Source: Gammaproteobacteria bacterium (GTDB lineage: Bacteria > Pseudomonadota > Gammaproteobacteria > Steroidobacterales > Steroidobacteraceae). Taken from it: a stretch of 14,147 nt of DNA. This document shows positions 1 to 6,910 of the stretch, one piece after another (within the stretch, counting starts at the first letter, position 1; each line of letters begins with the position of its first letter). Location of the stretch: positions 1 through 14,147 of the forward strand of contig JASHUC010000349.1 of assembly GCA_030040235.1 (NCBI GenBank), in the 5' to 3' direction. The translations under genes were made by a program, and so were the position numbers. The notes beneath the pieces were generated by a model. The model was not told the DNA's origin and did no database searches. It worked only from the letters and a program-made list of their open reading frames with translations.

Positions 1-1024
1 TCGTCATGACCTGAGCCAGAGGGTTCTTCGCGATATGCCCCGTCGAGATCACGTCCCTCGATGACCACACAGTCTCCGGGCGGCACTGTAAGACAAAGAT
101 CTCGTTGCGCTTCCAATCGATAGCCCACTCGATGTCCTGGGGGCGACCGAAATGCCGCTCGATTCTGCGTCCGATGTCCGCGAGCGCCTGCAGTTCCTTA
201 TCGCTCAAGGAGGCGGAGTTGTGCAGGTCTTCGGCGACCGGCACGGTCTGGATGCCACCACTCGGTCCCGGCACGTGCTGAACCGCCTTGTCGGAGATCC
301 TACGAAATGAAATATTTCGGGTGACCTTGTTGACGACCCATTGGTCCGGGGTGACCTCACCGCCCGCCACCGCCGAACCCAGGCCCCATGCTGATTCAAT
401 GACGATGACGGAGCGATCGCCCGTCGTGGGGCTGCGTGTGAACATCACGCCTGCCGTCCGCGCGTCCACCATGCGCTGCACGACCACAGCCATCGCAACA
501 CCTGCTTCCGCAAATCCATGCCTGCGCCGGTAATCGATGGCCTCTGGAGAGTAGAGGCTCGCCCAGCAGCTGCGCAGCTTCGCAACCAGCTCGTGGCTCT
601 GCACCCACAGGTAGGTATCCTGAAGCCCTGCAAAGCTCGTCCCCACCGTGTCCTCCGCATTCGCGGACGAGCGTACGGCAACGGCAGTGTCCGTCCGCGC
701 TTCGCACAGCTCTACGTGCGCTGCGCAGATCTCACCCAGCACATCTTGCGGGGGTGGTGTCCCGTCGAATCGGTTCCGGACGGCCTGCGAAAAGGCCCGC
801 AGGGTCTCCGCGTCCTCGGTTTCGAGTCGCGAGACCTGGGGGCGCACGGGCTCCCCTCTCTCCACCGTGCTCAGGAAGCGCTCGAACGCTCGCGTCTTCA
901 CGACGAATCCGGGCGGGACGCTGAATCCCGCGCGTAGGAGTTCACCGAGCCCCGCCCCCTTCCCGCCGACGTGAGACCGGTCCTCACGGCCGATGTCCTC
1001 TAACCAACTGACGTACTCGCTCAT
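1..1024 (-). CDS. PEP synthase-type ATP/pyruvate-binding protein (3' end beyond window)
   Basis: Translated from ATG at 1024, 341 codons are visible and the frame runs off the left edge. The product is the N-terminal ATP-grasp-like PEP/pyruvate-binding domain (PPDK_N) of phosphoenolpyruvate synthase, which makes PEP from pyruvate and ATP in the cytoplasm. Visible landmarks: VGGKGAGLGEL near residue 20, SVPPGF, RSSANAEDTVGTSFAGLQDT mid-domain, GVMFTRSP, ESAWGLG, and the closing GRPQDIEWA and FVLQCRPETVW. These match the order in E. coli PpsA. The phosphohistidine and C-terminal catalytic domains would lie outside. The protein may instead end soon after residue 341, as stand-alone ATP-binding subunits of PEP-synthase-like enzymes do, so I give no symbol. 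It is the third gene of the operon behind riboswitch A, 13 nt after the acetate-uptake gene, with only a weak ribosome-binding site. Confidence 0.85.
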   Translation of the reverse strand, partial: MSEYVSWLEDIGREDRSHVGGKGAGLGELLRAGFSVPPGFVVKTRAFERFLSTVERGEPVRPQVSRLETEDAETLRAFSQAVRNRFDGTPPPQDVLGEICAAHVELCEARTDTAVAVRSSANAEDTVGTSFAGLQDTYLWVQSHELVAKLRSCWASLYSPEAIDYRRRHGFAEAGVAMAVVVQRMVDARTAGVMFTRSPTTGDRSVIVIESAWGLGSAVAGGEVTPDQWVVNKVTRNISFRRISDKAVQHVPGPSGGIQTVPVAEDLHNSASLSDKELQALADIGRRIERHFGRPQDIEWAIDWKRNEIFVLQCRPETVWSSRDVISTGHIAKNPLAQVMT

Positions 1025-1037
1025 CGCGCTACCGACG

Positions 1038-1640
1038 TTAAACCGCGCGCGGCTCGCCCGCACTCACGGTACCGGGCTCATGCGCAACTCGACCATCCTC
1101 GTTGGGCTCACCGGCGAGTCCGTGTCCGATGATCTCCATCGCCGAGGTGAATGCGGCAAGAATCGACGTGATCAGTCCGAGGTAACCCCCCACCAAGATG
1201 AATCCATGAATGCCAGTCCAGGCTCCAATGGCGAGCGCCAGGAGCGTCAGCCAGAGCCCGAGCAGAAACAGCATCCGCTGCAGCTCCGCCTTCAAAGCAC
1301 CTACCCAGACCCACGCAAAGAAAAGCGTCCACACGAACCAATACCATCCACTGTAGCTACCCGGCTCCCCGGCCTGGGTCTGTGCGCCGCCGAGTCCATA
1401 CACATACGAGGTCCAGAGCAATCCGGCCCCGCCGAAGAAGATGATCGAGTCAAGCGCGCGCCCGTGCACGAAGGCGAGAATCCCCATGATTACGAGCAGC
1501 ATGGCCAACGCGGACATGGTTGCGAGTCCGTGCGCATAGATCTTGTCGAACCATCCGGCTGTCGGCATGGAGACCATCCAGCCCGCCAAAGCGAGACACA
1601 TGAAACCGATCGTGCCGGTCGAAACGGATTTGTTGATCAT
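1038..1640 (-). CDS. AceTr (GPR1/FUN34/YaaH) family membrane protein, probable acetate/succinate transporter
   Basis: This 200-residue protein has six hydrophobic segments, at about 9-27, 35-58, 64-83, 98-117, 122-141 and 146-168, and a charged cytoplasmic tail of about 30 residues. Length and topology fit the AceTr family, whose members (E. coli SatP) carry acetate and succinate through the inner membrane. Local pattern similarity supports this: the loop HGRALDSIIFFGGAGLLWTS and the last helix GGYLGLITSILAAFTSAMEI. The NPAPLGL signature before helix 1 is not present; the equivalent stretch reads STGTIGF, so substrate is uncertain. Its ATG overlaps the stop of the upstream phosphatase gene (ATGA, 1637-1640), implying translational coupling. 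It sits between the phosphatase and a PEP-synthase-like gene, which suggests a role in carbon supply. Confidence 0.8.
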   Translation of the reverse strand: MINKSVSTGTIGFMCLALAGWMVSMPTAGWFDKIYAHGLATMSALAMLLVIMGILAFVHGRALDSIIFFGGAGLLWTSYVYGLGGAQTQAGEPGSYSGWYWFVWTLFFAWVWVGALKAELQRMLFLLGLWLTLLALAIGAWTGIHGFILVGGYLGLITSILAAFTSAMEIIGHGLAGEPNEDGRVAHEPGTVSAGEPRAV

Positions 1641-2275
1641 GAGCGCTGTCTCCCCTCAAGTACCTGCTCATCGACGTGATGAGTGTCGTTAATGCGAATG
1701 ACCCTCGCTCCGTGCGACAGAATGTCCACTTCGCTCACCGCCGCCGGGCTCTGTGCCAGGCGCCAGTAAGCGGAGATTGGTTGCTCGAGAAGTTGAAGAA
1801 GCATCGCGCGGATACCACTGTCGTGACCCACGGCGACAACGGTCTCGCCGGAATGGCGCTCGAGGACCATGCGAATCACATCCGATACGCGTGCGATGAG
1901 GTCCTGGAGTGACTCGCCTTGCGGGAAACGCACGAGGTGGGGTGCGGTCAGCCAGCGCTCGAGTAACACGGGCCATCCTTGGCGCACCTCCGCGTGTGTG
2001 CGCCATTGCCAGGCGCCGTAGTCGAGATCGTTGAGCTCATTGAGCTCTGTAACGTCGCATCCGCAGGCGGCGGCGATCTCCTGCGCCGTCTGAACGCAGC
2101 GCTGCAAGGGACTCGTGTAAATCAGTTGTGGATGCCAGCGAGAGGCGACGTACGCCCCTGTCGCGCGGGCCTGTCGCTGCCCTTCCGTAGTCAGCGAAAC
2201 GTCTGTTCGGCCTCGGAACCGCTCCGGGCTGATGCCCTCGACATGTCCATGACGGACGAGAATGAGAAGGCTCAT
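1637..2275 (-). CDS. Histidine phosphatase / phosphoglycerate-mutase-like enzyme
   Basis: The 212-residue protein belongs to the histidine phosphatase superfamily. The catalytic LVRHG lies at residues 6-10 (nucleophile His9), GRTDVSLTTEG at 22-32, TSPLQRCVQTA at 54-64 (phosphate-binding Arg59), a DLDYGAW acidic region at 83-89, and the second catalytic His151 in VGHDSGIRA. The fold covers GpmB-like, CobC-like and broad acid phosphatases; the substrate cannot be read from sequence. The frame is open upstream to about 2638, but I chose ATG 2275 because the LVRHG motif must be near the N terminus and the upstream part is the riboswitch A leader. A GGAG lies 10 nt before this ATG. It is the first gene of the operon with the acetate-family transporter (4-nt overlap) and the PEP-synthase-like gene. 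Confidence 0.87.
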   Translation of the reverse strand: MSLLILVRHGHVEGISPERFRGRTDVSLTTEGQRQARATGAYVASRWHPQLIYTSPLQRCVQTAQEIAAACGCDVTELNELNDLDYGAWQWRTHAEVRQGWPVLLERWLTAPHLVRFPQGESLQDLIARVSDVIRMVLERHSGETVVAVGHDSGIRAMLLQLLEQPISAYWRLAQSPAAVSEVDILSHGARVIRINDTHHVDEQVLEGRQRS

Positions 2276-2283
2276 GGGGTAGA

Positions 2284-2289
2284 GACTCC
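2284..2289 (-). promoter_or_regulatory. SD region of phosphatase gene, complementary to aptamer A 3' strand
   Basis: On the minus strand GGAGTC contains the GGAG ribosome-binding site, 10 nt before ATG 2275. It is identical to the 5' strand of the long-range stem of aptamer A (2511-2506) and so can pair with that stem's 3' strand GACTCC (2480-2475). At only 6 bp the match could be chance, but the same arrangement occurs at riboswitch B over 11 bp. Confidence 0.45.
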
Positions 2290-2442
2290 GACGGGTGTTG
2301 GTGAGGACGCCGTGACGGCGACTACCTGCGCAATCGCGCAATGATATTGATCCGCCCGGCCGGAGTGGCCCTAGGTGCGGGGCGACGGATCCGCTATCGT
2401 TTAGCTGTGAGCACCACATACCCGTCGCACGACGGGTACAGT

Positions 2443-2476
2443 CCCGCCGTGCGTGCAAAAAAACACGCATGGCAGG
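2443..2476 (-). promoter_or_regulatory. Hairpin competing with riboswitch A
   Basis: On the minus strand CCTGCCATGCGTG (2476-2464) pairs with CACGCACGGCGGG (2455-2443). That is 13 positions with one A-C mismatch and one G-U pair, around an 8-nt T-rich loop. The 5' arm begins with the last CC of the aptamer's long-range stem, so the two folds exclude each other. The U residues lie in the loop and none follow the stem, so this is not a standard intrinsic terminator. A second small hairpin (CCCGTC/GACGGG, 2421-2436) follows. Confidence 0.55.
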
Positions 2477-2518
2477 AGTCATCAGCTTTGCGAGCGGTCT
2501 GGGGGGACTCCATCCCGA
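2471..2518 (-). promoter_or_regulatory. Fluoride (crcB-motif) riboswitch A
   Basis: Read on the minus strand from 2516: GGGATGGAGTCCCCCC, then AGACC, a small GCT/AGC hairpin, TGATGACTCCTGCC. The GGG/CCC hairpin, the long-range stem GGAGTC (2511-2506) with GACTCC (2480-2475), and the conserved GATG and CTGATG match the fluoride aptamer. It lies about 195 nt upstream of the phosphatase-transporter-PEP-synthase operon and 3' of dynamin-like gene 1. A promoter precedes it and a competing hairpin follows it. Confidence 0.87.
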
Positions 2519-2525
2519 TGCGAGG

Positions 2526-2554
2526 AGGTTACGGCACCTGTTTGGGGCCGTCAA
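2526..2554 (-). promoter_or_regulatory. Promoter of riboswitch A operon
   Basis: On the minus strand, -35 TTGACG (2554-2549), a 17-nt spacer and -10 TAACCT (2531-2526) lie 9 nt before the aptamer's GGG. The -35 starts just past the stop of dynamin-like gene 1 (2556), so the operon can be transcribed independently of that gene. The same TTGACG with a 17-nt spacer occurs before riboswitches B and C. Confidence 0.65.
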
Positions 2555-2555
2555 C

Positions 2556-4214
2556 TCATCGCACGCGGCGTGGCAAGCCGACTGCGCTGTACCCGCCGAC
2601 GAAAGCGATCGCGCGTCGTGCCGCCCGAATTTCCTCATCGCTCGCTAGGGCGCGGCGTAGCCCGTCGTGCTTCAGAACGTAACGCTCCATGTCCTCTGCT
2701 AATCGCTCTGCGGCTGCGCTGTGCCGCTGCGCAAGTCGCCGTGTCGCCGGTCCATCCCCCTGCTGCAATGCGAACGCACGAAGGTGCGGAAGGCACAATG
2801 AGGGTGCGTCCGAGTCGGAATCCGAACAGCTGTCCTGCTGCTGCGCGAGCTCGCTCATCACACGTCGTTCTGTCTCGGTTTCCAACCGACAGAGTACGCA
2901 CTCGGCCGGCACATCGAGGAGCTCTCGCTCGCGCGCCCCGGGCTGCGCAGCTGCCACGGTGCGCAGCATCGCTGCCAGCCTCTTAGTGAGCGGCGCGAGC
3001 GCCACACAGACGCCCCGGTCCGATGCCAGAGAGCCATAGAGCCACAGGTGAGGTCCACAGAGACCTCCGGACAAGGTGAAGCGTTCCCGCTCGCGGGCAT
3101 CCGATACCAGGGCGTATTGATACTGCCGCAGGAAATCGAACAACCTGCCCGCAACCTCGGCACATATCGAACATTTTTCCATCCTGACGGAGGACTCATG
3201 TTCACAGACGGTTCGCGGCGCTTCGCCGGATTGGTGCGCCGGCGCGACGATCCGCGACGATCCGGAGTCCCGATCCATGAGGGCCGCAACGCGACGACGC
3301 AGCTCCACGGCAACGTCACTTTCCAGCGCCTCCAGCAATCGCATCACCCGATCGTGGATTACGCGCAGAAACTCCGTGTTCTTGTCCTCGATTAAAAAGC
3401 GCGTCACTTCCCCTTCGAAGTCATCGACTCCGCTTGCCGCGCTCGCTTGCCGGTCCCCTGCGATTCTCGCAACCAGTCCTTCACGCGCGGATAGAGAGAA
3501 CAGCCGCGGCAGATTCTTACCACACATTTCACCTAACCGAGCCCGCACGTAATCGTCCACCTCGCGCCGCGTATCGGGTGTGGTCAGATCGCGTTTGTTG
3601 AGCACGAGGAAAAGCTTCCGGTTCTCGCGCACAACGGCGCCTGCCACGCGCATCTCATCCTCGGTCAGCGGGCCATCGTACGCAGACACCAAGATGACCG
3701 CATCTGCTTCGGGAAGAAACCTCTCAGTCGTGCGAGTATTCTCCTCGGTCGCGGAACCGAGCCCCGGAGTGTCGACGAAGCAGAAGCCGCGTCGCAGAAT
3801 TTCCACCGGAAGCGCGATGCTCGCGGCGCGGATCCGGCGCTCGTTTCCGGGATTCCCACGCTCTGTGATGTAATCGGCCAGTGCCTCCATGGGCACTTCG
3901 AATCCGATCGCCGCGCCCGCGAATTCGACCTGAACACGCTCGCGACTGCCGTAGACCACGCGCGTGATGACCGAGGTGAGCGGAAGAGTACCCGTGGGAA
4001 GGCGATCGATGCCCATTACGGCGTTCATCAGCGTGGTCTTCCCGCGACTGAAATGCCCGACCACAACCAGGTTGAAGCGATCTTCAGCGAGTCGAGCGGA
4101 GAGCTCCGCAACAGCGCGCTGGAGATCCTCGCGCCCGTGCTTGGTGACCTCGCCAATCGCACGGAGAATCTCCGCGAGATCAAACTTCGCCGACTCGTAC
4201 TCCCGAAGATCCAC
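2556..4214 (-). CDS. Dynamin-like GTPase 1 with C-terminal double CxxC...CxxH region
   Basis: I chose GTG 4214 (552 residues) because a GAGAGG site sits 7 nt upstream; TTG 4235 or GTG 4229 are possible. The GTPase part shows G1 GHFSRGKT (53-60), the G2 region LTSVIT, the DYITERGNPGN signature, G3 DTPGLG (148-153) and G4 NKRD (206-209), typical of bacterial dynamin-like proteins, which bind and remodel inner membranes. After about residue 310 no dynamin stalk is evident. Instead there are two units, each a CxxC followed by a CxxH: C348/C351 with C386/H389 (GGLCGPHLW), and C439/C442 with C474/H477. These resemble DUF6062-like or zinc/thiol domains. An acidic SDSDSD stretch lies between the second pair's motifs. 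It is transcribed divergently from the CBS operon, has no aptamer of its own, and sits between two riboswitch-controlled units. Confidence 0.87.
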   Translation of the reverse strand: MDLREYESAKFDLAEILRAIGEVTKHGREDLQRAVAELSARLAEDRFNLVVVGHFSRGKTTLMNAVMGIDRLPTGTLPLTSVITRVVYGSRERVQVEFAGAAIGFEVPMEALADYITERGNPGNERRIRAASIALPVEILRRGFCFVDTPGLGSATEENTRTTERFLPEADAVILVSAYDGPLTEDEMRVAGAVVRENRKLFLVLNKRDLTTPDTRREVDDYVRARLGEMCGKNLPRLFSLSAREGLVARIAGDRQASAASGVDDFEGEVTRFLIEDKNTEFLRVIHDRVMRLLEALESDVAVELRRRVAALMDRDSGSSRIVAPAHQSGEAPRTVCEHESSVRMEKCSICAEVAGRLFDFLRQYQYALVSDARERERFTLSGGLCGPHLWLYGSLASDRGVCVALAPLTKRLAAMLRTVAAAQPGARERELLDVPAECVLCRLETETERRVMSELAQQQDSCSDSDSDAPSLCLPHLRAFALQQGDGPATRRLAQRHSAAAERLAEDMERYVLKHDGLRRALASDEEIRAARRAIAFVGGYSAVGLPRRVR

Positions 4215-4221
4215 TTGTGAA

Positions 4222-4226
4222 CCTCT
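4222..4226 (-). promoter_or_regulatory. Ribosome-binding site deciding the start of dynamin-like gene 1
   Basis: On the minus strand AGAGG (within TGAGAGGT) lies 7 nt upstream of GTG 4214. The upstream in-frame TTG 4235 and GTG 4229 have no such site, which favours the shorter protein. Confidence 0.55.
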
Positions 4227-4252
4227 CACCGACAAGCAGACACAGCCGGATA

Positions 4253-4281
4253 GTGGTACGCCTCGCCTCTAGCGCGGTCAA
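4253..4281 (-). promoter_or_regulatory. Candidate promoter of dynamin-like gene 1
   Basis: On the minus strand TTGACC (4281-4276), a 17-nt spacer and TACCAC (4258-4253) lie about 40 nt before the GTG. The -10 is poor (three of six), but spacer and position fit the other promoters here. It faces away from the riboswitch B promoter. Confidence 0.4.
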
Positions 4282-4321
4282 TGGCGACTTCTCCATGGCG
4301 AGGTCGTTCGTGGGTTCAAGA

Positions 4322-4350
4322 TTGACGAACGGAGCTGATTGAATTACGCT
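4322..4350 (+). promoter_or_regulatory. Promoter of riboswitch B operon
   Basis: -35 TTGACG (4322-4327), a 17-nt spacer and -10 TACGCT (4345-4350). The predicted start lies a few bases before the aptamer begins at 4363, the short leader expected for a riboswitch. The -35 overlaps the right half of a GTTCGT...ACGAAC inverted repeat (4306-4311, 4325-4330). Confidence 0.6.
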
Positions 4351-4362
4351 TTTTCCGTCGTT

Positions 4363-4409
4363 GGGGATGGAGTCCCCCCGAAAAATTGCAGCTCGCTGAT
4401 GACTCCTAC
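4363..4409 (+). promoter_or_regulatory. Fluoride (crcB-motif) riboswitch B
   Basis: GGGGATGGAGTCCCCCCGA is followed by an A-rich link and then GCTGATGACTCCTAC. The long-range stem is GGAGTC (4369-4374) with GACTCC (4401-4406). The small inner hairpin is weak (GC/GC around AGCTC). An intrinsic terminator starts inside the 3' strand, and an 11-nt complement of that strand overlaps the CBS gene's ribosome-binding site. Riboswitch, terminator and SD control thus lie within 125 nt. Confidence 0.9.
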
Positions 4410-4441
4410 CGTGTGTGCTGTTGCTCACGCGGTGGGTTTTT
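4405..4441 (+). terminator. Intrinsic terminator of riboswitch B
   Basis: CCTACCGTGTG (4405-4415) pairs with CACGCGGTGGG (4426-4436) in an 11-bp stem including two G-U pairs, with a 10-nt loop, directly followed by TTTTT (4437-4441). Its first two bases belong to the aptamer's long-range stem and the next to the conserved 3' tail. Aptamer folding should therefore block it, giving read-through with fluoride. Confidence 0.78.
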
Positions 4442-4473
4442 CCGCCGCGTGGCATCGCACGACGTGGAAAACT

Positions 4474-4485
4474 GAGGAGTCATCA
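4474..4485 (+). promoter_or_regulatory. SD of CBS gene embedded in an anti-aptamer sequence
   Basis: GAGGAG (4474-4479) lies 7 nt before ATG 4487. AGGAGTCATCA (4475-4485) is a perfect 11-nt complement of aptamer B bases 4397-4407 (TGATGACTCCT). Without fluoride the aptamer 3' strand can cover the ribosome-binding site; in the folded aptamer that strand is occupied and the site is free. Confidence 0.72.
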
Positions 4486-4486
4486 C

Positions 4487-5089
4487 ATGAGCGATCCCAC
4501 ACTTCCGAGGAGACAGGCCCAACCCTCGGCGGTGCTTCCACCGCCCCCTCCAGCTTCCCCGCTACCCGCACATCGGCTGAATGCAGGAAGCTCATCCACC
4601 GAAGTGACGTCGCTGCGAACCACAGCGGACGTTCCGTACCTCAAGCTTAGCGATGCTGCGGTGCGTGCGATGACCGATTTCACCCGCGATCCTGCCTTTA
4701 GCGTCGCGGAGGACGAGCGCATCGATGCTGCGCTTGATGAGATGTTTCGTCACGGAGTGCGCGCGCTGTTCACGCTGCGGGATGGCCAGGTCACCGGGCT
4801 CATTACCTCATACGACATTCAAGGCGAGCGCCCGCAGCAACTCTTGGCGCGTTCCACCGATCTGCGCCGCGAAGATATCCGTGTGCTGGACGTTCTGACT
4901 CCGTGGTCGGAGCTCGGCCTAATCACCTTCGATGCAGTGCAGAGCGCGCGCGTGAGCGATGTTATGGAACGCTTCGATATCACAGCGTGTACGCATTTGG
5001 TAGTAATCCAGGGCTCTCAAGGTTCGGTCGAGGTGCGCGGACTTCTGTCCCGTACACGCCTCCGGCGCCAGTTGGAACGGCCCCTTTGA
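4487..5089 (+). CDS. CBS-domain-pair protein
   Basis: A 200-residue soluble protein. Residues 1-50 are low complexity with a proline run (near 18-27). Then come two CBS-like repeats: about 56-118 (DPAFSVAEDERIDAALDEMF, RALFTLRDGQVTGLITSYDI) and about 131-195 (VLDVLTPW, VSDVMERF, HLVVIQ, VEVRGLLSRTRLRR). CBS pairs usually bind adenine nucleotides and act as sensors for a partner. No enzyme or channel domain is attached, so the partner may be the next gene product. ATG 4487 is chosen over upstream in-frame starts because of its GAGGAG site. The stop TGA (5087-5089) overlaps the probable TTG start of dynamin-like gene 2. It is the first gene of the riboswitch B operon. Confidence 0.88.
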   Translation: MSDPTLPRRQAQPSAVLPPPPPASPLPAHRLNAGSSSTEVTSLRTTADVPYLKLSDAAVRAMTDFTRDPAFSVAEDERIDAALDEMFRHGVRALFTLRDGQVTGLITSYDIQGERPQQLLARSTDLRREDIRVLDVLTPWSELGLITFDAVQSARVSDVMERFDITACTHLVVIQGSQGSVEVRGLLSRTRLRRQLERPL

Positions 5090-6897
5090 TCGCGTTGCCC
5101 CCGTCTCGGGTTGATGCAAGCGGGATACCCCCGTTGAGTTCGGTGGATCACATCCGCATCGAGCTCGAGCGCTCCGTGCGCGAGCTGGCCAGGCTGCCCG
5201 GTGTTGATGCTGGCACCTTGAAATGGCTCGAGGACAAGCTCTCCCGGCAGACGTTCAACCTCGTCGTTGCCGGTCAGTTCAAGAGAGGCAAGAGCAGCAT
5301 CATCAATGCACTGCTCGGCGAGGCACTGCTTCCGGCAGGTGTCGTGCCACTCACCTCGGTCGTCACCTCGATTCGTTCGGGCAGCGTTGCGAGCGCACAC
5401 GTGGAGTTTCGTACCCTTGAGAAGCGACTGATCGAGCTGTCGCAGATTGCCGATTACGTCACGGAGCGTGGCAATCCCGGTAATGTCAAAGGCGTCGAAC
5501 GTGTCGTGATCGATCACCCCTCACCGTGGCTCGCGCATGGAGTGCATCTGGTCGATACGCCAGGGATCGGCTCGGTCTATGAGCACAACACCGATGAAAC
5601 CCGCAGGTATTTGCCGCAGTCCGATGTGCTGCTGTTCGTTGCGTCGGTGGATCAGCCCGTAAGTCGCGCGGAACTCGACTTCCTGATCGGCGTGCGCCAG
5701 TACGCGGCCAAAATCTTCTGCCTGCTCAACAAGGTCGATTACTTGCAGCCCCATGAGCTGCGCGAATCGGTCGCTTTCTCGACGCAGACCGTGCGCGAGG
5801 CGCTCGGGGCTTCGGTCCCGGTCTTCCCCGTGTCGGCCCGACTCGCGCTCGAGGGCCGGCTCAACGACCCGAAGCTTCTCGCGCGAAGCGGCTTCGTCGA
5901 GTTTGAAGAGGCGTTACGGCGCTTCATGGCCAACGAAAAGACGACTGCATGGCTTACCTCCATCGCCCAAAGTCTCCTTCGGATCCTCAGGCAGGCTCGA
6001 TTCACGGTGGACTTGGAAGCGAAGGTTCTCACCGAGCCCCTGGAGGGGATCGAGGCCAATCTTGCGCTCTTCAGGGGAGAGAAGGACAAGGCTGAGCGCG
6101 AACGCCGCGACTTTCAGCTGCTATTGCAGGCCGACGCGAGAGCACTTCTCAAGGAGCATATCGAGCCGAAGCTCGAGGAATTCAAACGCGCACAGCTAGC
6201 GAGAACGGCCTCCGCGGTCGAGCGCTGGTTTACCGAGCTCGAGGATCTGCCCGTCCGAAAGCTCAAGGCCGCCCTCGAGGAACGGTTGATCGCTGAGGTG
6301 CGCACCGCCTACGACGGCTGGCTCGCCGATCAAGAAGCCGAGGCAGGGCACGCTTTTCAAGCCCTGTGCTCCCGATTCTGGACGCATATGCAGCAGAGCC
6401 TCGACGAGCTGATGCGGCGCTCGAGTGAGCTGTTTGCGGTGAACTTCGACCGTTCGGGCGCCGATGCCCCGTGGACGACCGAATCGGGGTTCTACTACAA
6501 GTTCTGGTACGAGCCGACCAGCCTCAGGATCTTGTCGTCCTCGGCCGTTCTAGCACTTCCGAGAGCGCTCGCGGGACGGCTGATCCTTAGGCAAACGAAG
6601 GCTACGGCGCTCGACCTGATTGAGGTTCAAGCAGGCCGAATTCGGCACGACCTGCAGGAGCGTCTCGAAAAGAGCGTCCGCGATGCCCAAAGGCAAATCG
6701 TGAACCAGATCGAGGCGACGGCTGTCGAGATCGAGCGCGCGATAGAGCGCGCCCTCAGTACCCGTGCCCGCAGTCTCGGGGACGCCGCCGTCCGCAGCGA
6801 TGAGCTCGCTCGTGCCCGCGAGGTGATCGATTCGCTCGAAGCGCACCTCGCGCGGATGCTCGATCACACCGCCTCGCACGCCAGCGCCGAGGCTTAG
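5086..6897 (+). CDS. Dynamin-like GTPase 2
   Basis: With TTG 5086 (overlapping the CBS stop as TTGA, GGAACGG upstream) the protein has 603 residues; GTG 5143 (residue 20) is the main alternative. The GTPase domain shows G1 GQFKRGKS (63-70), LLPAGVVPLTSV in the switch I region, DYVTERGNPGN (123-133), G3 DTPGIG (157-162) and G4 NKVD (215-218). A helical C-terminal half follows: coiled-coil-like stretches at about 320-420 and 505-595, and a hydrophobic patch at about 480-502 that could be a membrane-contact paddle. This is the usual layout of bacterial dynamin-like proteins, which assemble on membranes and remodel or stabilise them. It lies between a CBS protein and an MFS transporter in one operon under riboswitch B. 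The earlier frame from 4903 overlaps the CBS gene and is not credible. Confidence 0.88.
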   Translation: MIALPPSRVDASGIPPLSSVDHIRIELERSVRELARLPGVDAGTLKWLEDKLSRQTFNLVVAGQFKRGKSSIINALLGEALLPAGVVPLTSVVTSIRSGSVASAHVEFRTLEKRLIELSQIADYVTERGNPGNVKGVERVVIDHPSPWLAHGVHLVDTPGIGSVYEHNTDETRRYLPQSDVLLFVASVDQPVSRAELDFLIGVRQYAAKIFCLLNKVDYLQPHELRESVAFSTQTVREALGASVPVFPVSARLALEGRLNDPKLLARSGFVEFEEALRRFMANEKTTAWLTSIAQSLLRILRQARFTVDLEAKVLTEPLEGIEANLALFRGEKDKAERERRDFQLLLQADARALLKEHIEPKLEEFKRAQLARTASAVERWFTELEDLPVRKLKAALEERLIAEVRTAYDGWLADQEAEAGHAFQALCSRFWTHMQQSLDELMRRSSELFAVNFDRSGADAPWTTESGFYYKFWYEPTSLRILSSSAVLALPRALAGRLILRQTKATALDLIEVQAGRIRHDLQERLEKSVRDAQRQIVNQIEATAVEIERAIERALSTRARSLGDAAVRSDELARAREVIDSLEAHLARMLDHTASHASAEA

Positions 6898-6910
6898 CCT
6901 CGGGCGCTTC

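Noticed and set aside
993..1679. Plus-strand open frame opposite the acetate-family transporter
   Set aside because: It is antisense to a clear six-helix membrane protein, and its charged, low-complexity product shows no domain.
2276..2638. N-terminal extension of the phosphatase frame
   Set aside because: It would translate riboswitch A and its hairpins; the LVRHG motif fits a start at 2275.
4903..5085. Earlier start for dynamin-like gene 2
   Set aside because: It lies inside the CBS gene in another frame and adds a sequence with no dynamin character.
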